NCBI GenBank assembly: GCA_047975295.1
Contig: JBKEDH010000203.1
Span: 1 to 5,451 of the forward strand
Source of the DNA: JBKEDH01 sp047975295
Lineage (GTDB): Bacteria; Bacteroidota; Bacteroidia; Flavobacteriales; Flavobacteriaceae
DNA length: 5,451 nucleotides
Direction: 5' to 3'
A model generated the notes under the pieces. It was not told where the DNA came from and made no database searches. It saw only the letters and a list, made by a program, of their open reading frames with translations. The translations under genes and the position numbers were made by a program. The stretch's first letter is position 1. Every line of letters starts with the position of its first letter. This document shows positions 1 through 5,426 of this stretch, piece by piece.

Positions 1-35
1 TTCTTATTTTAGAAAATAGAGAATCGAAAGTGCTG

Positions 36-69
36 TGTTATGCTGAGCTTGTCGAAGCATCTCTTTTTT
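36..69 (+). repeat. Short palindromic dispersed-repeat-like element followed by a T-run
   Basis: Bases 40-60 form a short imperfect palindrome. ATGCT (40-44) is the reverse complement of AGCAT (56-60), and inside it GCTT (47-50) and AAGC (55-58 region) flank GTCG. A pyrimidine/T-run follows at 61-69. From memory, sequences with the core GCTGAGCTTGTCGAAGC recur between genes in many bacterial genomes, including flavobacteria, so I read this as one copy of a REP-like dispersed repeat. The hairpin plus T-run could also end transcription of whatever gene lies upstream of the window. Only one copy is visible here, so the repetitive nature is recalled rather than shown. Confidence 0.55.
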
Positions 70-70
70 A

Positions 71-165
71 AGTGAAAAGTGAAAAACTAAAAATGAAAAA
101 TTTGTTAGAATCAGGAATCAAGAACCGAGACTTTTTTACTTCTTGCTTTCAACTTTCAGACTAAA
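71..165. repeat. Degenerate heptamer-periodic intergenic repeat, three blocks, the last inverted
   Basis: The stretch falls into 7-base units. Block 1 (71-98) reads AGTGAAA, AGTGAAA, AACTAAA, AATGAAA. Block 2 (107-127) reads AGAATCA, GGAATCA, AGAACCG. Block 3 (138-158) reads ACTTCTT, GCTTTCA, ACTTTCA, whose reverse complement (TGAAAGT, TGAAAGC) resembles block 1. Bases 114-124 can also pair with 140-150 with one mismatch and one G-U pair, leaving a 15-nt loop that contains a T6 run. There is no open reading frame here. It probably belongs to the intergenic heptamer repeats of flavobacteria, and it forms most of the 5' region of the channel gene. Confidence 0.5.
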
Positions 166-212
166 AAAATAAAAGTTAAAACCTTAGATTATATAGCGTA
201 AACCAACAACCA

Positions 213-1235
213 ATGAATCCATTATTAAAACTATTTCGGGTTAGAATCTATACTGCTATTTTTTTATTGGTGGCCTTGCTTGTAATAGGTGTTTTAGGAT
301 ATAGGATTATAGCCGAGTATTCTTGGACAGATGCTGTGTACATGACGGTTATTACCATAACAACTGTTGGTTTTAGTGAAGTAGTACCTTTGGATAACGA
401 ATCGAAAATATTCACTATTCTTTTAATTTTATCGAGTGTCCTTATTTTAGGGTATTCACTCTCCATAATAACAGAATATATTTTAAGCAGAAATAATTAC
501 GAAGAATTAAAGCGCAAAAAAATGCAAAAACAAATAGACGGATACAATGGTCATATAGTAGTTTGTGGTTATGGCCGCAATGGTAGGCAAGCGGTATCTA
601 AATTGCGGGCATACAAGAAATCTTTTGTTGTTATCGAAAAAAACAAGGAAATGGAAGAACGGTTACAAATAGACCAAGTGCCATATGTTATTGGAAATGC
701 CAACGAAGACGATATTTTAATACAGGCAGGCGTAGAACGGGCATCGTGTTTTATTTCGGCTTTGCCCAACGATGCCGATAATCTTTTTGTTGTGCTCTCG
801 ACAAGGCAATTAAATAAAACGATTAACATAATAAGCAGGGCTTCGAACGAATCGTCGTACGATAAATTAAAATTTGCCGGTGCCGATAATGTTATTTTAC
901 CCGATAAAATAGGAGGCGACCACATGGCTTCCTTGGTTGTGGTTCCGGGACTTATGGAGTTTGTCGATAATCTGTCCATTGTAGGAAAATCGAATATCAA
1001 TATCGAAGAAGTCGAAGTTGAAAAACTATGCCCGGAAAGCAGTAGGTTAAAAACCATAAGAGATTTAGATTTACGCCGAAAAACGGGCTGTACCATTATA
1101 GGTTATAAAAATGAAAAAGGTGAATATACTGTAAATCCCGAGGCTGAAATGGAATTAACGCCCAATTCGAAAATAATTGTTTTGGGGCGTCCAGAACAGA
1201 TTGAAGTACTTAATTCGGCTTATAAAATTGTGTGA
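213..1235 (+). CDS. Potassium channel with one pore domain and a cytosolic RCK (TrkA-N/TrkA-C) domain
   Basis: This is an inner-membrane K+ channel subunit of the MthK/Kch type, 340 residues, complete. A first membrane helix spans about residues 13-34. A pore helix and selectivity filter follow at about 40-57 (ITITTVGFSEV), and a second helix spans about 66-90. A charged linker (95-110) leads into an RCK_N Rossmann domain starting at 113, with the nucleotide-binding motif GYGRNG (119-124) and an acidic residue at the end of strand 2 (E142). Residues from about 260 to 340 match a TrkA-C domain. Such channels work as tetramers gated by ligand binding to an RCK ring. The ligand cannot be read from sequence. 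The filter is TVGFSE rather than TVGYGD or TVGFGD, so S55 replaces the last filter glycine. M104 (base 522), at the pore/RCK junction, could be an internal start. The start at 213 is the ATG that gives a full first helix. No SD is present, as usual for Bacteroidota. The next gene is 103 nt away, so co-transcription is uncertain. Confidence 0.93.
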   Translation: MNPLLKLFRVRIYTAIFLLVALLVIGVLGYRIIAEYSWTDAVYMTVITITTVGFSEVVPLDNESKIFTILLILSSVLILGYSLSIITEYILSRNNYEELKRKKMQKQIDGYNGHIVVCGYGRNGRQAVSKLRAYKKSFVVIEKNKEMEERLQIDQVPYVIGNANEDDILIQAGVERASCFISALPNDADNLFVVLSTRQLNKTINIISRASNESSYDKLKFAGADNVILPDKIGGDHMASLVVVPGLMEFVDNLSIVGKSNINIEEVEVEKLCPESSRLKTIRDLDLRRKTGCTIIGYKNEKGEYTVNPEAEMELTPNSKIIVLGRPEQIEVLNSAYKIV

Positions 1236-1338
1236 TAATTACGATTTTAACAGCACATGTTTTAAAAAACGATTTTTTTTTAGCATATTGCCATCAATAA
1301 ATGGGAATCTCTCATAAAAACTAACCAAAACTTAATTT
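1236..1338 (+). other. Intergenic gap between channel and symporter genes; weak A/T hairpin only
   Basis: This gap of 103 bases holds no gene. The only structure is A6 (1264-1269), CGA, then a T9 run (1273-1281), which could fold as an all-A/T hairpin or act as a poor terminator for the channel gene. The octamer ACGATTTT occurs twice (1241 and 1269). I find no clean TAnnTTTG promoter, although 1282-1290 (AGCATATTG) is a distant relative. The leader just before the symporter start is A-rich and has no SD. A promoter is expected here if the symporter operon is transcribed separately, but I cannot place it. Confidence 0.3.
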
Positions 1339-3036
1339 ATGAAGAAGTATCTTCTTTCAATTTTAGCATTAATTTCACCAATTTTAATAGTTGCACAGGA
1401 GACCGAAGAGAAAGGGTTGGACAAAAGAATAGACGAAGGGTTCCAGCCTATTTCAAGTTTCTTTTCCAATGTTATCTTTTTTGAAATAGCAGGTACACCA
1501 TTTATATTGATACTTTTGGTTTTTAGTGCCTTTTTCTTTACAGTTTATTTTGGTTTTCCCAACATCCGCTATTTCTGGAGGGCCATTAATACAGTTAGGG
1601 GAAAATACGAAGATATAGAAACGCATGGCGCCCAAGTTTTGTATGGTAAAGATGGTATTGCACAGGGAACAGATTTAAATAAGGTAGATGATATCGAATC
1701 CCATATTGAATCCCTGTCAGACGATTTAGCTGTCGATGGCGATATAAAAGATACTATTCGAGACGAAAGTTCTCAAGGAGAGGTATCTCATTTTCAAGCA
1801 CTTGCAACAGCGGTTTCGGGTACTGTTGGTAATGGCAATATAGCTGGGGTAGCTTTAGCTATTGCCTTGGGCGGTCCGGGAGCTACTTTTTGGATGATTG
1901 TTTGCGGGCTTTTGGGTATGTCCACCAAGTTTGTAGAGTGTACACTTGGTGTTCAATATAGAGATGTAGGTAAAGATGGCACCGTTTATGGAGGCCCTAT
2001 GTATTATTTAACCAAAGGTCTTAAAGAACGTGGTTTTGCCAAATTGGGGAAAGTAACAGCTATTTTGTTTGCCATTTTCTGTATTGGCGGCTCATTTGGA
2101 GGAGGTAATGCGGCGCAATCCAACCAAGCAACTATTGTGGTAAAAGAGTTATTGGGATTGGAAAGTGCCATGGCCGGTACAATTATAGGTCTGTTAATCG
2201 CATTTTTGGTAGGTATTATAATTATTGGGGGAATTAAGCGTATCGCTTCGGTAACCGAAAAAGTAGTACCTTTTATGGCAGTATTGTATATATTGTGCTG
2301 TCTGTATATTATTTTAAGTAATTTTTATTTAATAGACGATACCATTTCTTTAATACTTACCGAGGCTTTTAAACCAACAGCTATTGGTGTGGGAGGTGTT
2401 ATAGGTGTGCTGTTGGTAGGATTTAGGCGTGCGGCATTTTCCAACGAGGCAGGTGCTGGTTCGGCATCTATTGCACATTCTGCCGTAAAAACCAAGTATT
2501 CGGCTAGCGAAGGTTTAGTAGCTTTGTTAGAGCCTTTTATCGATACCGTAGTAATCTGTACCATGACAGCTTTTGTAATTATCATCTTTAATTTTGGTGG
2601 CTTTTTCGAATATGGAGGCGATGGTACCGGAGCCGTAATTATTAATGGCGTGTCTTACGAAGGTGCGGGAATTACATCAATGGCATTCCACGAATATATT
2701 CCGTACTCCAGAATATTTTTAACCATAGCAGTATTTTTATTTGCAGTTTCTACCATGATTTCTTGGTCGTATTACGGGCTTCAGTCATGGAAATTTTTAT
2801 TTGGAAGAGGTAAAGCGGCCGATCTTACCTATAAAGTATTATTTTTAATATTTGTTATAATAGGTGCAGCGGCAAGCATGAAATCTATTTGGGATTTCTC
2901 CGATGCCATGATTTTTGCCATGGTATTTCCTAATATGATTGGACTGTACTTCCTGTTCCCAGTTGTAAAAAAACAACTGAAACGCTATTTAGATGCCATA
3001 AAATTAAAGACAGATCATTTAGATGAGCATAATTAA
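1339..3036 (+). CDS. Sodium:alanine/glycine symporter, AGCS (amino acid carrier) family, with signal peptide and acidic insert
   Basis: This is an inner-membrane transporter, 565 residues, probably importing alanine or glycine with Na+. It matches the AGCS family: a GTVGNGNIAGVALAI-type helix (161-175), a stretch close to the family signature (GGPGATFWM, 178-186), GGPMYY (218-223), FRRAAFSNEAGAGSAS (362-377), EPFIDTVVICTMTA (398-411) and STMISWSYYG (471-480). I see about 11 membrane segments after residue 50. Two features are less usual. Residues 1-19 look like a cleavable signal peptide ending VA, with Q20 next. Residues about 88-147, between the first membrane helix and the LeuT-like core, form a hydrophilic insert with about 16 acidic and 4 Lys/Arg residues. 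Many AGCS members have a much shorter link here, leading directly into the GEx-FQAL segment. An N-terminus outside fits the family fold and puts the insert in the cytoplasm. The exact substrate is inferred from family only. The start codon is the first that gives the signal peptide. The HhH gene begins 17 nt downstream. Confidence 0.93.
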   Translation: MKKYLLSILALISPILIVAQETEEKGLDKRIDEGFQPISSFFSNVIFFEIAGTPFILILLVFSAFFFTVYFGFPNIRYFWRAINTVRGKYEDIETHGAQVLYGKDGIAQGTDLNKVDDIESHIESLSDDLAVDGDIKDTIRDESSQGEVSHFQALATAVSGTVGNGNIAGVALAIALGGPGATFWMIVCGLLGMSTKFVECTLGVQYRDVGKDGTVYGGPMYYLTKGLKERGFAKLGKVTAILFAIFCIGGSFGGGNAAQSNQATIVVKELLGLESAMAGTIIGLLIAFLVGIIIIGGIKRIASVTEKVVPFMAVLYILCCLYIILSNFYLIDDTISLILTEAFKPTAIGVGGVIGVLLVGFRRAAFSNEAGAGSASIAHSAVKTKYSASEGLVALLEPFIDTVVICTMTAFVIIIFNFGGFFEYGGDGTGAVIINGVSYEGAGITSMAFHEYIPYSRIFLTIAVFLFAVSTMISWSYYGLQSWKFLFGRGKAADLTYKVLFLIFVIIGAAASMKSIWDFSDAMIFAMVFPNMIGLYFLFPVVKKQLKRYLDAIKLKTDHLDEHN

Positions 3037-3053
3037 TCCGTAAAAAAAATAAG

Positions 3054-3932
3054 ATGAATTTAAAATCCCATTTTACGTTTACCAAACAGCAACGAAATGG
3101 GATTTTTTTGTTAATAGTTATCATTGTTGCGTTACAATGTGTTTATTATGTATTTAGTATTCCGAAGGAAGAAAGCGATGTAAGCAACGAAGAATTATTG
3201 GTTTTTAGTAAAGAAATAGATTCTTTAAGAGCTGTTAAAATTGAAAACGATAAGCCAAAAATATATCCATTTAACCCCAATTACATAACCGATTACAGAG
3301 GTTCGGTTTTGGGAATGTCCAATAAAGAAATAGATAGGCTGTTAAATTATCGTAAGCAAGACAAATGGATAAATTCTGCAGAACAATTCCAAGCGGTAAC
3401 GGGAGTATCTGATTCTTTGTTAATCACCATAAAACCATATTTTAAATTTCCCGAATGGGTTGGACAACAAAAAACGGTAGCTTCAACAAAAAAATATCAA
3501 TATAAAGATAAACCGAAAACCTTTGCACAAAAGGAAGACCTAAATACGGTATCGGTAGCCCAGCTCCAAATGGTAAATGGAGTTGGAGAAGTACTGTCGG
3601 AAAGGATAATAAAATTCAGGAATACTTTTGATGGAGGCTTTATTGCCGATATCCAACTTCAAGATGTTTATGGGCTAAGTCCGGAAGTTATAACCCGAAT
3701 AACCAATTATTTTACGGTAAAAACACCACGACAGATACAGACCATAAAACTAAATTCGGCAACGGTAAACGAGTTGGTTACTATTCAGCATATCGATTAC
3801 GATTTGGCCTATAATATTATAGAACAGCGCAAGTTAAGGGAAGGATTTAAGTCGCTGGACGAATTGATAAAAGTTAAAGGCTTTCCTGTAAATAAATTAG
3901 ATATAATTAAATTATATTTGTCGCTTGAATAA
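3054..3932 (+). CDS. Membrane-anchored helix-hairpin-helix protein with three tandem ComEA-like units
   Basis: A 292-residue protein with a short basic N-terminus, one membrane helix (about 16-34) and a soluble region that should be periplasmic. Three related units of about 60 residues follow a linker. Unit 1 (about 72-131) begins FNPNYI and ends with VTGVS...IKPYF. Unit 2 (about 161-222) begins LNTVSVAQL and ends with VYGLS...ITNYF. Unit 3 (about 231-292) begins LNSATVNEL and ends with VKGFP...IKLYL. The LN-(S/T)-x-x-EL opening and paired hairpins are typical of the ComEA/(HhH)2 fold, which binds DNA backbone without sequence specificity. Only unit 2 keeps a classical GxG hairpin (G176-V-G178); units 1 and 3 have LGMS and QHID at that place, so they may be structural rather than DNA-binding. 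A role in DNA uptake, as for ComEA, is possible but not shown: no other competence gene is nearby. The first 60 nt of the gene contain a strong inverted repeat. Spacing of 17 nt on both sides suggests co-transcription with the symporter and dehydrogenase. Confidence 0.85.
   Translation: MNLKSHFTFTKQQRNGIFLLIVIIVALQCVYYVFSIPKEESDVSNEELLVFSKEIDSLRAVKIENDKPKIYPFNPNYITDYRGSVLGMSNKEIDRLLNYRKQDKWINSAEQFQAVTGVSDSLLITIKPYFKFPEWVGQQKTVASTKKYQYKDKPKTFAQKEDLNTVSVAQLQMVNGVGEVLSERIIKFRNTFDGGFIADIQLQDVYGLSPEVITRITNYFTVKTPRQIQTIKLNSATVNELVTIQHIDYDLAYNIIEQRKLREGFKSLDELIKVKGFPVNKLDIIKLYLSLE
3062..3109 (+). terminator. Terminator-like hairpin inside the 5' end of the HhH gene
   Basis: AAAATCCCATTT (3062-3073) is an exact reverse complement of AAATGGGATTTT (3095-3106). 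After a 2-nt bulge (3074-3075), CGTT (3076-3079) can pair with AACG (3091-3094), leaving an 11-nt loop. The right arm runs into T7 (3103-3109). It begins 25 nt after the symporter stop and 8 nt after the HhH start codon. The form is that of an intrinsic terminator with a low-G+C stem, yet it lies in codons 3-19 of the next gene. It may partly end symporter transcription, or restrain translation of the HhH gene. The structure is seen; any activity is inferred. Confidence 0.5.
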
Positions 3933-3949
3933 ACGCTAATACAGAATTT

Positions 3950-5116
3950 ATGGATAGTATGTACTTCACCGAAGAGCATAGCCTGTTTAGGGAAAGTTTG
4001 CAAGATTTTTTACAGAAAGAAGTGGTTCCCTATATCGAAAAATGGGAAAAAACAGGAACCATAGAGCGTTTTATCTGGAAAAAATTTGCCGATATGGGTA
4101 TTTTGGGACTTACTTATCCGGAACAATATGGCGGACTTGGTTTGGATTTGTTCTATACCGTAATCCTGTTGGAAGAACTTCAAAAGATAAACTCGGCCGG
4201 TTTTGCTGCTGCGATATGGGTACACATGTATTTGGCCATGACGCATCTTAATGCTGAGGGTAGTGAAACCATAAAACAAAATTACCTGAAGCCAAGTATT
4301 TTGGGTGATAAAGTGGGCTGTTTATGTATAACCGAGCCTTTTGGGGGGAGCGATGTGGCGGGCATGCGTACTACAGCTGTAAAACAAGGTGATTATTATA
4401 TTCTTAATGGATCGAAAACCTTTATAACCAATGGTGTTTACAGCGATTATATGATAGTTGCAGCCAAAACAGCCCCTGATTTGGGGAATAAAGGTGTAAG
4501 TATTTTTGTTGTAGATAGTGATGTGCAGGGTGTATCGGCCACCAAATTGGATAAGTTGGGTTGGCGTGCTTCCGATACTGCCGAAATAGCTTTCGATAAT
4601 GTAAAAATACCAAAGGAAAATTTGATGGGTGAAGAAGGTAAGGGTTTTTCTTATATTATGCAGCATTTTTCGTTAGAACGTATTGTAATGGCGGTAAATG
4701 CCCATGCAAGAGCCGAATATGCGTTAGATTATGCTAAACAGTACATGTCCGAAAGGTCAGCCTTTGGAAAATCCATCGATAAATTCCAAGTATTGCGTCA
4801 CAATTTGGTAGATGGCTATGCCGATATGGAACTTTGTAAAACGTTTAATTATGCTGTGATTTCACAATTAAAAGAAGGGCATTATGTTGTAAAGGAAGCG
4901 ACCATAGCCAAGTTAAAATCGACTAAAATGTCCGATGAGGTGATTTACAAATGCCTACAGTTTTTGGGTGGTTACGGTTATATGGAAGAATATCCTATGG
5001 CGCGCCTATTGCGAGACAGCCGTTTGGGACCTATTGGGGGCGGAACTTCGGAAATATTAAAAGAGATTTTGGCAAAAATGATAATAGATAACAAAACATA
5101 TAAGCCTGCAACATAA
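3950..5116 (+). CDS. Acyl-CoA dehydrogenase, FAD-dependent, long-chain/isovaleryl-type active site
   Basis: A cytosolic flavoenzyme of 388 residues, the usual length for the family, that introduces an alpha-beta double bond into an acyl-CoA and passes electrons to electron-transfer flavoprotein. The N-terminal helical domain covers about 5-118, the beta domain about 122-232, and the C-terminal helical domain about 236-380. Both family signatures are intact: CITEPFGGSDVAG (126-138) and QFLGGYGYMEEYPMARLLRD (337-356). The RSAFGKSIDKFQ stretch (269-280) matches the flavin-contacting region. The Glu used as catalytic base by medium-chain enzymes is absent: the aligned segment reads IGGGTSE (362-368), with G364 at that place. 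E243 in SLERIVMA (241-248) aligns with the base used by isovaleryl-CoA and long-chain enzymes, so I infer that class; chain length or branching preference is not decided. The start is at 3950; M4 (3959) is an alternative. There is no SD. The gene follows the HhH gene by 17 nt and is probably last in its transcript. Confidence 0.94.
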   Translation: MDSMYFTEEHSLFRESLQDFLQKEVVPYIEKWEKTGTIERFIWKKFADMGILGLTYPEQYGGLGLDLFYTVILLEELQKINSAGFAAAIWVHMYLAMTHLNAEGSETIKQNYLKPSILGDKVGCLCITEPFGGSDVAGMRTTAVKQGDYYILNGSKTFITNGVYSDYMIVAAKTAPDLGNKGVSIFVVDSDVQGVSATKLDKLGWRASDTAEIAFDNVKIPKENLMGEEGKGFSYIMQHFSLERIVMAVNAHARAEYALDYAKQYMSERSAFGKSIDKFQVLRHNLVDGYADMELCKTFNYAVISQLKEGHYVVKEATIAKLKSTKMSDEVIYKCLQFLGGYGYMEEYPMARLLRDSRLGPIGGGTSEILKEILAKMIIDNKTYKPAT

Positions 5117-5140
5117 ATTTAAACAGGCTCTAATTATTTT
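5103..5140 (+). terminator. Possible terminator of the dehydrogenase transcript
   Basis: AGCCTG (5103-5108) and CAGGCT (5124-5129) are perfect complements around a 15-nt A/T-rich loop that contains the dehydrogenase stop codon (5114-5116). A T-rich tail, CTAATTATTTT, follows (5130-5140). The stem is short but relatively G+C-rich for this sequence. Its place, just before a separate promoter for rpsU, supports a terminator. The large loop and interrupted T tract weaken the case. Confidence 0.4.
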
Positions 5141-5160
5141 CATGACAAAAACATGAAAAT
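5136..5160. repeat. 9-bp perfect inverted repeat upstream of the rpsU promoter
   Basis: ATTTTCATG (5136-5144) and CATGAAAAT (5152-5160) are exact reverse complements around a 7-nt loop (ACAAAAA). It ends 3 nt before the proposed -33 element of rpsU. There is no T tract after it on the + strand, so it is a weak terminator candidate; it could be a second stem of the dehydrogenase 3' end or a protein-binding site at the rpsU promoter. Confidence 0.4.
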
Positions 5161-5163
5161 TAA

Positions 5164-5193
5164 TTGTAAGTTACAAATTAGTTTATATATTTG
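5164..5193 (+). promoter_or_regulatory. Flavobacterial-type promoter of rpsU (TTG-N19-TAnnTTTG)
   Basis: TTG at 5164-5166 and TATATTTG at 5186-5193 are separated by exactly 19 nt. This matches the Bacteroidota primary sigma consensus (TTG or TTTG near -33 and TAnnTTTG near -7). Transcription would start near 5198-5201, giving a leader of about 32 nt that holds the ribosome binding site. The -33 element lies inside a 13-bp palindrome, TTGTAAGTTACAA (5164-5176). It is the only clean match to this consensus that I found between genes in the window. Confidence 0.72.
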
Positions 5194-5211
5194 CGGCCTA
5201 GAAATTCTAAA

Positions 5212-5222
5212 AGAGAGGAGGT
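5212..5222 (+). promoter_or_regulatory. rpsU: Extended Shine-Dalgarno sequence of rpsU, exceptional for Bacteroidota
   Basis: AGAGAGGAGGT precedes the rpsU ATG by 9 nt. Compared with the complement of the flavobacterial 16S 3' tail as I recall it (AGAAAGGAGGT), it pairs over 11 positions, one of them a G-U. None of the other four genes here has an SD at its start. Work on Flavobacterium johnsoniae showed that bS21, bS18 and bS6 shield the anti-SD, and that ribosomes lacking bS21 regain SD recognition and favour rpsU. This site is therefore probably the sensor of an autoregulatory loop. It also fixes the start codon at 5232. Confidence 0.85.
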
Positions 5223-5231
5223 TAAGAGACT

Positions 5232-5426
5232 ATGTTAATAATACCAATTAAAGAAGGAGAAAATATAGATAGAGCGCTAAAGCGTTATAAAAGAAAGTTC
5301 GACAGAACAGGTGTAAAACGTCAGTTACAAGTGCGTAAGCAGTTTACAAAGCCTTCAGTAGAGCGTAGAGCAGAAATACAAAAAGCGCAATACATACAGA
5401 AGTTAAGAGATGCAGAAAACATCTAA
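5232..5426 (+). CDS. rpsU: 30S ribosomal protein bS21
   Basis: A small, very basic protein of 64 residues, complete, and the usual length in Bacteroidota (shorter than the 71 residues in E. coli). The family pattern is clear: IDRALKRYKRKF (12-23), then TGVKRQLQVRKQFTKPSVERR (26-46, two overlapping conserved parts), then a helical C-terminus. In the 30S subunit bS21 sits on the platform near the 3' end of 16S rRNA. In Bacteroidota it helps hold the anti-SD in a pocket with bS18 and bS6. I recall Tyr54 of the Flavobacterium protein as part of that contact, and residue 54 here is Tyr. The gene has its own promoter and a strong SD, so it is expressed apart from the dehydrogenase. From memory of flavobacterial gene order, a XerC-like recombinase gene often follows; the window ends 25 nt later and does not show it. 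Confidence 0.97.
   Translation: MLIIPIKEGENIDRALKRYKRKFDRTGVKRQLQVRKQFTKPSVERRAEIQKAQYIQKLRDAENI

Noticed and set aside
569..1096. Minus-strand open frame of 175 codons within the channel gene
   Set aside because: It lies wholly inside a well-supported gene, its translation shows no recognisable domain, and it has no start context or neighbours of its own.
1241..1276. Direct repeat ACGATTTT at 1241 and 1269
   Set aside because: An 8-base A/T-rich repeat is expected by chance here, and there is no element between the copies.
2325..2585. Minus-strand open frame of 86 codons within the symporter gene
   Set aside because: It overlaps the conserved AGCS core on the opposite strand and shows no independent evidence of being a gene.
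3103..3109. T7 run in the HhH gene as a possible slippage site
   Set aside because: The reading frame is intact on both sides and a shift would simply break the protein; the run is better explained as the tail of the hairpin.
213..3932. The channel, symporter and HhH genes as a new functional system such as defence or competence
   Set aside because: The genes belong to common housekeeping families, have no shared pathway, and lack any effector, nuclease or mobile context; the order resembles ordinary flavobacterial core genome.
4322..4666. Minus-strand open frame of 114 codons within the dehydrogenase gene
   Set aside because: It is antisense to conserved motifs of the dehydrogenase, and its low-complexity translation looks like a shadow of that coding sequence.
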